Assembly: GCA_005779525.1 (NCBI GenBank)
Contig: SXIZ01000176.1
Location: forward strand, 1 to 14,798
Origin: Methylococcaceae bacterium
GTDB lineage: Bacteria; Pseudomonadota; Gammaproteobacteria; Methylococcales; Methylomonadaceae
Reading direction: 5' to 3'
Length of the DNA stretch: 14,798 nucleotides
Made by a program: the position numbers and the translations under genes. This document shows, piece after piece, positions 1-8,187 of the stretch. How positions within the stretch are numbered: position 1 is the stretch's first letter; every line of letters begins with the position of its first letter. The notes under the pieces are model-generated. The model was given only the letters and a program-made list of their open reading frames with translations. It was not told the DNA's origin and did not search any database.

Positions 1-973
1 GGATAATCGCCTGAACCAACAAATTGCGCGTGAGTTCTTGCTGACTAGCGGATTAAAAGTCGTTGTCGCCAATGATGGTCAGCAAGCTTTAGATTTATTG
101 GCCTACCATGATTTCGATGTCGTCCTGATGGATATTCAAATGCCCGTACTCGACGGTCTCCAGGCTACCCGACAATTACGTAATCAGGCGCGTTTTGCAG
201 ATTTGCCCATTATCGCTATGAGTGCAGGTGTCACGCTGGATGAACAGGCAAAATGTGAGGCCGCAGGCATGACAGATTTTATCGCTAAACCTATTGATCC
301 TTTGGTGATGATTGACAAACTGGTAAAAGCACTCGCCAACAAACAATTGCTAGTGGCAGTGGAGACAAAAGCAACAGACGATCCGGTATTAGAGTCTGTC
401 GCTCAAGGGACGTTGACGCTCATGGGATTTGATCAGGAGCGTTTGCAACTGCTTGAGAATTTGTTGGGGGGGTATGATCAGGTAGTGCAAAGTATTAGAT
501 ATTTGGGCGAAGATTATCAGACCATAGAACAGGATATTCAGGAGTATATTGCCCAGCAGCAATACGCATTAGCGTCCGAAAAACTGCATGCCTTGAAAGG
601 TGCGGCCGCTAATTTAGGCGCAACCCGCCTCGCAGAAAAGGCGGCTGACCTTGAAAAATCGCTAAAACAAAATAATACTTTTAATGGTGAACTCAGGCAA
701 TTCTGTGTTGCTTGGCAAGCTATAGCACATACCCTAGATGCGCTTCCAAAGCAGACCTCGATCATCCCCACGCCTGATTCCGCTGACTGGCCAAATACAT
801 TGGCGCAATTACAGACATTATTGGAAGAGGATAAATTGGTGCCTACAGAGTTGGTAAATGATCTCGCGATTGGAAGACCTGCCCATCAAGCTGACATGGT
901 GGAGCGTTTATGTAGGGCTATTAGCAGCTACGATTACACCAAAGCGTTACAAATTTTGCAGGCATTGCAATGA
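1..973 (+). CDS. Receiver-HPt C-terminal part of a (probably hybrid) sensor histidine kinase, 5' truncated by the window edge
   Basis: The reading frame is open from base 2, and the first residues (DNRLNQQIAREFLLTSG) are the start of a receiver domain. The gene therefore begins outside the window, and the TTG at 38 is not a real start. The receiver spans about codons 1-110 of the visible part. Its phospho-acceptor Asp lies in VVLMDIQMP (codon at 131-133), followed by the Ser of IIAMSAG and the Lys of IAKPIDP. A histidine-phosphotransfer domain follows, with the phospho-His in LHALKGAAANLGA (codon at 587-589). This REC-HPt order is typical of the C-terminus of BarA/ArcB-like hybrid kinases, but no kinase core is visible, so a free-standing REC-HPt protein cannot be excluded. 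The stop overlaps the next gene's ATG (ATGA, 970-973), indicating translational coupling. The likely job is to relay phosphate to the downstream response regulator; that partner is inferred from gene order. Confidence 0.88.
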   Translation, partial: DNRLNQQIAREFLLTSGLKVVVANDGQQALDLLAYHDFDVVLMDIQMPVLDGLQATRQLRNQARFADLPIIAMSAGVTLDEQAKCEAAGMTDFIAKPIDPLVMIDKLVKALANKQLLVAVETKATDDPVLESVAQGTLTLMGFDQERLQLLENLLGGYDQVVQSIRYLGEDYQTIEQDIQEYIAQQQYALASEKLHALKGAAANLGATRLAEKAADLEKSLKQNNTFNGELRQFCVAWQAIAHTLDALPKQTSIIPTPDSADWPNTLAQLQTLLEEDKLVPTELVNDLAIGRPAHQADMVERLCRAISSYDYTKALQILQALQ

Positions 974-3900
974 CCAACCTTATGCCAAAACCTAAAGTGC
1001 TGATCGTTGATGATCAACCCACTAATGTGCAAATTCTCGCCGAGGCCCTTAAAACTGACTACGATGTGCGCATCACCAACAACGGTGAGCGTGCTTTGGA
1101 GATTGCTCAGAAAAGCGATAAGCCAGATTTGATTTTGCTGGATATTATGATGCCACACAAAGATGGCTTCGAAGTTTGTCGTTGTTTGAAAAGTAATCCA
1201 GTGACGCGGGACATTCCAGTCATTTTCATCACTGCTAAAGATAACGCCACGGATGAAGAATTAGGTTTGCAAATTGGTGCGATTGATTATATTAGCAAGC
1301 CCTTCAGTATCCCTGTAGTCAGAGCTCGGGTGAAAAATCATCTACAGCTCAAACAACAATCCGAATTATTGCAAAAAAGCGAAGCGCGTTTTCGTTCGAC
1401 CTTTGAAGCGGCTCCCATTGGTTTTACTAACATCTCACTGGAGGGTTATTTCCTTGAAGTCAATCAAGGATTGAGTGCTTTTCTGGGTTACGGCAGTGAT
1501 GAATTGGTGGCACTGACCACCGCTCAATTGACTGCGCCAGAATTTCAGCAGCAGGATGCAGACTGGATCAAAAAAGCGCTGGCAGGAGAAATTACTGAAT
1601 TCAATTACGAGAAGCAATTTATACATCAAAACGGCTCGCGCATATGGGGACATTTATGGATGAAACTCATCTGTAATGCCGAAGGACTTCCAGACCATTT
1701 CATCGCTGTGGTCGAGAACATTGAGCGTCGCAAACAGGCCGAAGCCTCCAATCTGATGCTGCTACAGACCATAGAGCAAAGCCCAATATCTGTAGTTATC
1801 ACAGGCCTAGACGCGAATATCGAATACGTCAACGAGGCTTTTGTACGAACCAGTGGTTACAGTCATGACGAGGTCATTGGTCAAAACCCACGTTTCATGC
1901 AATCAGGCAGTACCCCCAAAGAAACCTATGCGGATCTTTGGAATTCGTTGACTAGCGGAAAAGTCTGGAAAGGTGAGTTTATCGACAAACGCAAGAATGG
2001 CGAGACCTACATTGAATCGGCTTTGATTGCTCCGGTCAGGCAAGCTGATGGAACGGTCACGCATTTTGTAGGCATTAAAGAAGACATCACAGAACGCATA
2101 CACATGCAGCAAGCCTTGCTACGCGAAAGTGAAAAAAACTGGGTCATATTACAAAATGCCAGTGATGGCATTCATATTCTTGATCATCAAGGATATGTCC
2201 TGGAAATCAGTGCCGCCTTTAGCAGCATGCTGGGTTATCAACGGCAGGAATTAATCGGTGCACATGTGACTTTATGGGAGGCTATGTCCTCGGCTGAGCA
2301 GATTAAAGAAATACTAGAGCGGCAATTTGTTAAGGATAAGCGTTCGCAATTCGAAACTTATCATCGGCGTAAAGATGGATCGATCTTTCCTGTAGAGGTG
2401 AGTCGTTACACCATTGAATTAGAGGGAAATAATGTGCATTTTTGTTCCTCACGCGATATTAGCGAACGTAAAGCCGCCGAAAAAAAAGTGCAGATGGCGG
2501 CTAGCGTGTTCAGCCATGCCCGCGAAGGCATTATGATTACCGAACCCGATGGCAGCATTATTGATGTCAATGAAGCGTTTAGCTTGATTACTGGCTATAG
2601 CCGTGCGGAAGTGTTGGGACAAAATCCGCGTATTCTAAAATCTGGTCGTCAAGATGCAAGCTTCTATGCCGACTTATGGGACAGTCTACAGGTCAATGGC
2701 CAATGGTATGGCGAGATATGGAACCGACGTAAAAGTGGTGAGGTGTATGCCCAAATGATGGCTATCAGCAGTGTTTCTGATAATAAACACGCGGTTTCGC
2801 ATTATATTGCACTGTTTTCCGACATTACCAGCAGTAAGGAACATCAAAAGCAACTTGAACATATCGCGCATTACGATGCGCTTACCAATCTGCCCAACCG
2901 AGTATTGTTGGCTGATCGCTTGCATCAAGGGATGATACAGGCCCAGCGGCAAAAGAAACCCCTCGCAGTTGTTTATCTAGATCTGGATGGCTTTAAGGCC
3001 ATTAATGATACCTATGGGCATGAAATTGGCGATCAAGTGTTAATTGCGGTTTCGGCTAGAATGAAACAGGTGCTTAGAGAAGTCGATACTTTAGCGCGTC
3101 TGGGCGGAGACGAATTTGTTGCGGTGTTGCTCAATCTGGATGATATAGATTCCAGCTTACCCATGTTAACCCGCTTACTCAATGCGGCAGCGGAGCGTTT
3201 TATGCTGGGTGAACTTGTGCTGCAGGTTTCTGCCAGTATTGGGATCAGTTTCTATCCGCAAGCCGATGAAGTCGATGCCGATCAATTATTACGTCAAGCC
3301 GATCAGGCGATGTATCAAGCAAAATTAGCGGGTAAAAATCGTTATTATATTTTTGATGCCGTGCATGACAGTCATATCAAGGGATATCACGAAACCTTGG
3401 AAAACTTACGTCGTGCCCTTGAAAATCATGAGTTACTGCTGTATTACCAACCGAAAGTCAATATGAACACCGGGGAAGTCATCGGTGCGGAAGCTTTGAT
3501 TCGCTGGCAACATCCCGTTCAGGGTCTGTTACTGCCTGCGGCGTTCCTGTCTGTTATTGAAGACAACATCTTGGCGGTCGACATCGGTGAATGGGTTATG
3601 CATACCGCGCTGAAGCAGGTTATGCAATGGCAATTAGCTGGCCTGGATATTCCCGTGAGTGTCAATATTGGCGCTAAGCATCTCCAACACCCCGATTTTG
3701 TTGCAAGCTTGCGCAAAATTCTCGCGGAATATCCCGCTGTGCATCCAAACCATTTAGAAATTGAAATACTGGAAAGCAGTGCTTTAGAAGATATTGAACG
3801 TATTTCGCAAATTATTGAGACTTGTCGGCAATTAGGTGTCAGATTTGCTTTAGATGATTTTGGTACGGGATTTTCTTCACTTACCTATTTAAAGCGCTTG

Positions 3901-4578
3901 CCAGTTCAGGTGCTTAAGATTGACCAAAGTTTTGTGCGCGAAATGCTGAATAACCCTGATGATCTCTTGATTTTGGATGGTGTTATCGGCTTATCCAATG
4001 CCTTCCATCGTGAAGTGATCGCTGAAGGCGTAGAGTCGATAGAACATGGAGAGATCTTGTTACAATTGGGTTGTGACCATGCTCAAGGCTTCATTATTGC
4101 TCATCCTATGCCTGGGCATGAATTGCTCAAGTGGTCGGTCAATTGGCGCCGCGATGCGAAATGGGGTAAGACTAGCGCAGTGAGTCGCGAAGATTTGCCC
4201 GTTATTTTTTCGAGCATAGCGCATCGTGAATGGCTGCATAACCTCAAAAAATATATTCACGGACAATCTGAACTATCCCTGCCCAAACTAAATCATCCAT
4301 GTTATTTGGGCGTATGGCTAAATAGTAATGGCTTAAAACGCTATGGGCAGCATGCAGGTTTCGGAGCTGTAGAAAAACTACACACCCTTGTGCATGCTCA
4401 GGCTTTAAACCTAATCGATTTGCTTGCCACAAGGGAGCAGCAAGAGGTCTTGGCAAGGTTAGAGGAGCTTACGCGGTTGCATGACACCTTGCTTGAAAAT
4501 CTGAAGCAACTGCTCGAATTGCCGCCAATCACAACTAAGCTAAGCGGGGAGCAAACGCCTAGCGATGCCACACTTTGA
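970..4578 (+). CDS. Response regulator with REC, four PAS, GGDEF, EAL and C-terminal CZB domains (cyclic-di-GMP turnover)
   Basis: The 1202-residue cytoplasmic protein probably makes and/or degrades cyclic-di-GMP. In order: a receiver (1-125; acidic DD at 14-15, phospho-acceptor D58 in LLDIMMP, K110); four PAS domains (about 137-255, 262-380, 385-505, 508-625), of which the second and fourth share an ExxGQNPR...YADLW motif; GGDEF (about 630-795) with intact GGDEF at 712-716 and an inhibitory-site RxxD at 703-706; and EAL (about 805-1055) with EAL at 841-843, DDFGTG at 962-967 and AEGVES at 1018-1023. Both catalytic domains look intact. The last 130 residues match the chemoreceptor zinc-binding (CZB) family: H1085 in HREW, C1111 in CYLGVW, and H1138/H1142 in HTLVH, the 3His-1Cys zinc set. 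No membrane segment is seen. The start overlaps the previous stop by 4 bases, so expression is coupled to the upstream REC-HPt protein. The dominant activity cannot be decided from sequence. Confidence 0.93.
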   Translation: MTNLMPKPKVLIVDDQPTNVQILAEALKTDYDVRITNNGERALEIAQKSDKPDLILLDIMMPHKDGFEVCRCLKSNPVTRDIPVIFITAKDNATDEELGLQIGAIDYISKPFSIPVVRARVKNHLQLKQQSELLQKSEARFRSTFEAAPIGFTNISLEGYFLEVNQGLSAFLGYGSDELVALTTAQLTAPEFQQQDADWIKKALAGEITEFNYEKQFIHQNGSRIWGHLWMKLICNAEGLPDHFIAVVENIERRKQAEASNLMLLQTIEQSPISVVITGLDANIEYVNEAFVRTSGYSHDEVIGQNPRFMQSGSTPKETYADLWNSLTSGKVWKGEFIDKRKNGETYIESALIAPVRQADGTVTHFVGIKEDITERIHMQQALLRESEKNWVILQNASDGIHILDHQGYVLEISAAFSSMLGYQRQELIGAHVTLWEAMSSAEQIKEILERQFVKDKRSQFETYHRRKDGSIFPVEVSRYTIELEGNNVHFCSSRDISERKAAEKKVQMAASVFSHAREGIMITEPDGSIIDVNEAFSLITGYSRAEVLGQNPRILKSGRQDASFYADLWDSLQVNGQWYGEIWNRRKSGEVYAQMMAISSVSDNKHAVSHYIALFSDITSSKEHQKQLEHIAHYDALTNLPNRVLLADRLHQGMIQAQRQKKPLAVVYLDLDGFKAINDTYGHEIGDQVLIAVSARMKQVLREVDTLARLGGDEFVAVLLNLDDIDSSLPMLTRLLNAAAERFMLGELVLQVSASIGISFYPQADEVDADQLLRQADQAMYQAKLAGKNRYYIFDAVHDSHIKGYHETLENLRRALENHELLLYYQPKVNMNTGEVIGAEALIRWQHPVQGLLLPAAFLSVIEDNILAVDIGEWVMHTALKQVMQWQLAGLDIPVSVNIGAKHLQHPDFVASLRKILAEYPAVHPNHLEIEILESSALEDIERISQIIETCRQLGVRFALDDFGTGFSSLTYLKRLPVQVLKIDQSFVREMLNNPDDLLILDGVIGLSNAFHREVIAEGVESIEHGEILLQLGCDHAQGFIIAHPMPGHELLKWSVNWRRDAKWGKTSAVSREDLPVIFSSIAHREWLHNLKKYIHGQSELSLPKLNHPCYLGVWLNSNGLKRYGQHAGFGAVEKLHTLVHAQALNLIDLLATREQQEVLARLEELTRLHDTLLENLKQLLELPPITTKLSGEQTPSDATL

Positions 4579-4635
4579 AAGCTTAAGCAAGTCTAAGCAA
4601 CTGTCCCAGAGTAAAGCCCTAAGTTACTTTCAGCT

Positions 4636-5661
4636 TTATTGTACTTTTGAGTTTCTAACAGGTACCAAATTGTTTTTAAACTGTGCGCTACAGTTTTGCC
4701 ATGAATACTCTAGTGCTTGTTGCCGACAGGCATCGCTGTCAAGCTGCAAGGCTGCAGTTATGGCTTCGGCTAAATTCTCGCGCAAGCAACCTGTTTGATT
4801 ATCCCGTATGACATCGATTGGGCCTTGTACCGGATAAGCTGCAACTGGCACGCCGCAGGCTAGCGCGTCTAACATCACAATGCCAAAAGTATCGGTTTTA
4901 CTGGGAAACACAAACACATCGGCGGCGGCCATGGTTTCCGCCAAGGGATCACCTGTGCGAAATCCCGTAAACACCACTTCAGGATAGCGGCGCTGTAAGG
5001 TGCTAAGCGAGGGGCCATCGCCGACAACGACTTTGGTGCCTGGGGTAGTGATCGACAAGAAGGCATCCAGATTTTTTTCAATCGCGACACGCCCGACATA
5101 CATCAAAATGGGGCGCGGATAATCTAGAAAGTCCTTGTTTCGGGGTTTGAATCTTTCGACATCGACGCCACGCGACCAGCGTACAAATTTACTGGAATCA
5201 AAACCGCGGCTTGCCAAATCTTGCTCCACTCTGGCGGTGGCAATCATCGTGTGTGTGGCGGGTTTATGAAACCAATGCAATAAACCATAGCCCCAGCTGA
5301 GCGGAAATTTAAAACGCAAATTAATATATTCCGCAAACAGAGTATGAAATGAGGTGGTAAACGCTAAATTATGACGTAAACAATATTTACGCGCGGCTAA
5401 GCCTAAAGGGCCTTCCGTGGCAATATGGATACGCTCAGGCGCAAAATTATCGAGTAAGCGTTGCACTTTGCGATAACAAAAAATGGACAGTTTAATTGAT
5501 GGATAGCTCGGACAAGGGACAGTGGTAAATTGATCTGGAGCAATCAATAAAACGTCATCGCCTTGCGCACGCAATGTTTTGCAGGTGTTATCTATCGTGG
5601 TAACCACCCCGTTGATTTGAGGGTGCCAAGCGTCGGTAATAAAGGCAATTTTTAAGCTCAT
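4636..5661 (-). CDS. Family 4 glycosyltransferase (GT-B), possibly a glycolipid-forming Agt/MgtA-like enzyme
   Basis: This 341-residue retaining GT-B glycosyltransferase is the usual length for the family. The N-terminal acceptor domain has IAFITDAWHPQINGVV (5-20) and ATEGPLGLAAR (81-91). The donor-sugar domain has YVGRVAIEKN (188-197, with the Arg and Lys that contact the donor phosphates), VVGDGPSL (212-219) and FPSKTDTFGIVMLDALACG (252-270). The ExxxxxxxE motif of the family is present as Asp at both ends (D257, D265), which is a conservative but unusual change. From memory the overall pattern resembles the alpha-proteobacterial glycosyltransferases that make glucosyl- and glucuronosyl-diacylglycerol under phosphate limitation, and also mycobacterial-type alpha-mannosyltransferases; the sugar and acceptor are not proven. 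It is convergent with the upstream operon (57 bases between stops) and divergent from ppk1, with a Pho-box-like sequence in the shared region. No plcP-like phospholipase gene is in the window. Confidence 0.88.
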   Translation of the reverse strand: MSLKIAFITDAWHPQINGVVTTIDNTCKTLRAQGDDVLLIAPDQFTTVPCPSYPSIKLSIFCYRKVQRLLDNFAPERIHIATEGPLGLAARKYCLRHNLAFTTSFHTLFAEYINLRFKFPLSWGYGLLHWFHKPATHTMIATARVEQDLASRGFDSSKFVRWSRGVDVERFKPRNKDFLDYPRPILMYVGRVAIEKNLDAFLSITTPGTKVVVGDGPSLSTLQRRYPEVVFTGFRTGDPLAETMAAADVFVFPSKTDTFGIVMLDALACGVPVAAYPVQGPIDVIRDNQTGCLRENLAEAITAALQLDSDACRQQALEYSWQNCSAQFKNNLVPVRNSKVQ

Positions 5662-5705
5662 AATGAATTTTTAGCGTGGGCCTTAAAAACTAAGATGCTA
5701 CAGTG

Positions 5706-5722
5706 CCAATATGAAATATTGG
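5706..5722. promoter_or_regulatory. Perfect dyad upstream of the glycosyltransferase
   Basis: CCAATAT-gaa-ATATTGG is a perfect 7-base inverted repeat with a 3-base spacer, 45-61 bases upstream of the minus-strand glycosyltransferase start. Its size and position suit a dimeric repressor or activator site overlapping the minus-strand promoter. No specific regulator is recognised, and chance occurrence in AT-rich DNA is possible. Confidence 0.35.
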
Positions 5723-5728
5723 TTACCG

Positions 5729-5750
5729 CTAGATGACGATTTGATGAGCG
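5729..5750 (-). promoter_or_regulatory. Pho-box-like sequence facing the glycosyltransferase
   Basis: On the minus strand the two 11-base units read CGCTCATCAAA and TCGTCATCTAG, sharing a TCAT(C)AA / GTCAT core with the PhoB consensus of two CTGTCATAAAT units. The core CATCAAATCGTCAT is the exact inverted copy of the box upstream of ppk1 at 5843-5856. By eye it has about 13 of 22 consensus matches, so alone it would be weak. The exact duplication pointing at the opposite gene is what makes it worth listing. Confidence 0.4.
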
Positions 5751-5838
5751 TTAATTCTGGCAAGAAAATATAGTAAGAAGGGCGTAATGACTCTCAGAAT
5801 TTACGGTTACCGCCAACACTACGAGCCAAACATTTAAG

Positions 5839-5872
5839 CTGACATCAAATCGTCATAATGTTGCGGTAGTGT
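5839..5872 (+). promoter_or_regulatory. Pho-box-like sequence and possible -10 for ppk1
   Basis: Two adjacent 11-base units, CTGACATCAAA (5839-5849) and TCGTCATAATG (5850-5860), agree with the PhoB half-site CTGTCATAAAT at 8 and 7 of 11 positions. Six bases later comes TAGTGT (5867-5872), which fits a TAnnnT -10 element. That box-to-minus-10 spacing matches what I recall for the E. coli phoA promoter and is the same as in the M14 promoter of this window. This would place ppk1 and phoU under phosphate-starvation control. No matrix scan was run. Confidence 0.5.
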
Positions 5873-5888
5873 TGTAGACAATAAGACA

Positions 5889-5905
5889 TTGTAAACTTTT
5901 TACAA
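5889..5905. promoter_or_regulatory. Perfect dyad just upstream of the ppk1 start
   Basis: TTGTAAA-ctt-TTTACAA is a perfect 7-base inverted repeat with a 3-base spacer, ending 10 bases before the ATG at 5916. There is no clear Shine-Dalgarno sequence between it and that ATG. It could be an operator or an RNA hairpin in the untranslated leader that affects initiation. Confidence 0.35.
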
Positions 5906-5915
5906 ACAGCACTAT

Positions 5916-8096
5916 ATGACTGCTAAGGTGATTCAATTGAATATGTCAGAACCGCTAAACATTGATTTAACTGCACCTGAATGGTACCTCAATCGCGAAT
6001 TGACTTGGTTGGAGTTTAATAAACGCGTGTTGTGGGAAGCTGAAGATAGCCGTACGCCATTATTAGAGCGGGTCAAATTTCTAGCCATCGTCAGCAGTAA
6101 TCTGGACGAGTTTTTTATGAAACGGATTGGTGGCCTAAAGCAGCAATTAGGTGCGGGTATCAGCGAGCTGAGTGTTGATGGTCGCACACCGCTACAGCAA
6201 ATTTTGGCCTGTTATACCGTTGTCAAAGAGATTGAAGCTAAAAAACAACAACTCTTCCAAGATATTAAAGGTTTATTGTTTGCAGCGGGTATCTGCATTG
6301 CACCGTATCAAACGCTCAGCAGTGAGCAGCAAAAGCATATGCGCACCTACTATCTGCAAAATATTTTCCCGTTAGTGACCCCGCAGTCTATAGATCCTGC
6401 GCACCCGTTTCCCTTTATTTCCAATTTATCGTTAAACCTCCTCGCTGGTGTTTCGGTACTCGCATCGGATACTCCCACGCTGGTAAGGATTAAAGTTCCG
6501 GTGAGTTCCAAAATCCCACGCTATATTCAGGTGGGGGAGGAGCATTTATATATCGCCTTGGGGGATTTAATTGCTAATAATTTGGATTTGTTATTTCCGG
6601 GGATGCATATTGCATTTTGCGAATTATTTCGCGTCACCCGCAATGCGGTGACCGAAAAAGATGAAGATCAAGCCGATGATTTATTGGAAATGATTGAATC
6701 CGAATTACGTGAACGCAAATTTGCTGCGGTGGTGCGCTTAGAAGTGTCTAGCACCATGGGAAAATTGCAATCTGGCATGTTAGCTGCCGAACTGGGTTTG
6801 AATGAAGAGCAGGATGTGTTTGTGGTTGCTGAAGGCATGGCTATGCGCGATTTATTTCAGATTGCCAGCATCGCCCGACCGGAATTACAAGATCCTCCGC
6901 ATCATCCGCTGGAGCATAGTAAATTACTCAATGCACCCAATATATTTCATGCCATTCGTGAACATGGCAGCATTCTTTTGCATCATCCGTATGAATCATT
7001 TGTGACTACGGTCGAGCGCTTTGTCAAAGAAGCCAGCCGGGATCCGAATGTGCAAGCTATCAAAATGACCCTTTACCGTACTTCAGCGGGCACCAAGATC
7101 GTGCAATATTTAATTGATGCCGCGTTGAATGGTAAACAAGTTGCGGTGGTTGTGGAGCTGAAGGCGCGGTTTGATGAGTCAGCCAATATCAAGTGGGCGC
7201 ATCGCATGGAAAGTGTGGGCATCCATGTCACTTATGGTGTGGTGGGCTTAAAAACCCACAGCAAAGTCATCTATGTCGTACGTCAGGACTTTAACGGTCT
7301 GCGGCGTTATGCACATATTGGTACCGGCAATTACCATGCAGGTACGGCACGCTTATATACTGATTTGGGCTTATTGACCTGCGATCCTAAAATTGGTGCC
7401 GATTTGACTGAGTTATTCAATTATTTAACCACTGGATTAGTGCCTAAACGCTATTTCCAAAGTTTATTGCCTGCGCCTAAAGTCTTAAAAAATAGCTTAT
7501 TAAAAAAGATAGAACGGGAAATACAAAAGCATTCCAGTGCTAGTCCAGGTTTAATTCAATTTAAAATGAATGCCTTAGAAGATTTTGATATTACTCAGGC
7601 CTTGTACCGCGCCGCGCAAGTCGGGGTAAAAATTGATTTGATTATTCGGGATACCTGTCGCTTACGTCCTGGCATTCCAGGCTTATCTGAGACGGTGTCG
7701 GTGATCAGTGTGGTCGGGCGTTTTTTAGAGCACAGCCGAATTTTCTATTTTCAAAATGCGGGGGAAGAAGAATATTTTATTGGCTCTGCTGATTGTATGA
7801 CGCGTAACTTAGAAAGCCGCGTGGAAGTGGTCACCCCCATCGAAAACCTGGAAGCACGGGCTATTTTACGACAAATCATCAATACCCAACTTAAAAATCA
7901 GCGTAGTGTCTGGGAAATGCACGCTGATGGACAGTATATTCAACGTCGTCCAACGGGCGAGCTCCAGGAATTCGGGGCGCAAGAACAGTTGATTCAGTTG
8001 ACGCATAAACGTTTTAAAGAAGCGCAATCCGGCAAACTGAAACCCGCCAAAGTTAAACGCAAGCAAACCCATGTGAAATTGGGTAACGCTGAATAA
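5916..8096 (+). CDS. ppk1: Polyphosphate kinase 1
   Basis: PPK1 reversibly transfers the gamma-phosphate of ATP to an inorganic polyphosphate chain through a phospho-histidine. The 726-residue length is normal. The N-terminal domain starts with LNRELTWLEFNKRVL (25-39) and SSNLDEFFMKRIGGLK (60-75). The core contains IKMTLYRTS (382-390), and the phosphorylated His is H448 in GLKTHSK, followed by YAHIGTGNYH (465-474). The second conserved active-site His is H605 in FLEHSRIFYF, with IGSADCMTRNL at 622-632. The tail after 700 is Lys-rich and looks dispensable. Neither start has a strong ribosome-binding site: ATG 5916 lacks one, while the in-frame ATG at 5943 (giving MSEPLNIDL) has AAGG about 14 bases upstream, so the shorter form is possible. 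phoU follows after 91 bases with no clear terminator, so the two are probably co-transcribed, likely from the Pho-box-like promoter. Confidence 0.97.
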   Translation: MTAKVIQLNMSEPLNIDLTAPEWYLNRELTWLEFNKRVLWEAEDSRTPLLERVKFLAIVSSNLDEFFMKRIGGLKQQLGAGISELSVDGRTPLQQILACYTVVKEIEAKKQQLFQDIKGLLFAAGICIAPYQTLSSEQQKHMRTYYLQNIFPLVTPQSIDPAHPFPFISNLSLNLLAGVSVLASDTPTLVRIKVPVSSKIPRYIQVGEEHLYIALGDLIANNLDLLFPGMHIAFCELFRVTRNAVTEKDEDQADDLLEMIESELRERKFAAVVRLEVSSTMGKLQSGMLAAELGLNEEQDVFVVAEGMAMRDLFQIASIARPELQDPPHHPLEHSKLLNAPNIFHAIREHGSILLHHPYESFVTTVERFVKEASRDPNVQAIKMTLYRTSAGTKIVQYLIDAALNGKQVAVVVELKARFDESANIKWAHRMESVGIHVTYGVVGLKTHSKVIYVVRQDFNGLRRYAHIGTGNYHAGTARLYTDLGLLTCDPKIGADLTELFNYLTTGLVPKRYFQSLLPAPKVLKNSLLKKIEREIQKHSSASPGLIQFKMNALEDFDITQALYRAAQVGVKIDLIIRDTCRLRPGIPGLSETVSVISVVGRFLEHSRIFYFQNAGEEEYFIGSADCMTRNLESRVEVVTPIENLEARAILRQIINTQLKNQRSVWEMHADGQYIQRRPTGELQEFGAQEQLIQLTHKRFKEAQSGKLKPAKVKRKQTHVKLGNAE

Positions 8097-8187
8097 TTTA
8101 GCTTTTACGGTGGAGGTTCGCCTCAGAAAATACGTGAGAATCTGCCCGTAGTGAGCATGTAACTAAGCACGAAGTTGAGAAAAATTG

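Noticed and set aside
38..973. TTG at 38 as the start of the first gene
   Set aside because: The frame is open to the left edge and the residues before it complete the start of a receiver domain, so the gene begins outside the window.
4565..4798. 77-residue plus-strand frame across the convergent gene ends
   Set aside because: It is Ser/Cys/Lys-rich and antisense to the 3' end of the glycosyltransferase, with no recognisable features.
8113..8124. GAGG-TTCG-CCTC hairpin between ppk1 and phoU as a terminator
   Set aside because: The stem is only 4 bases and no T-run follows, so read-through into phoU is expected.
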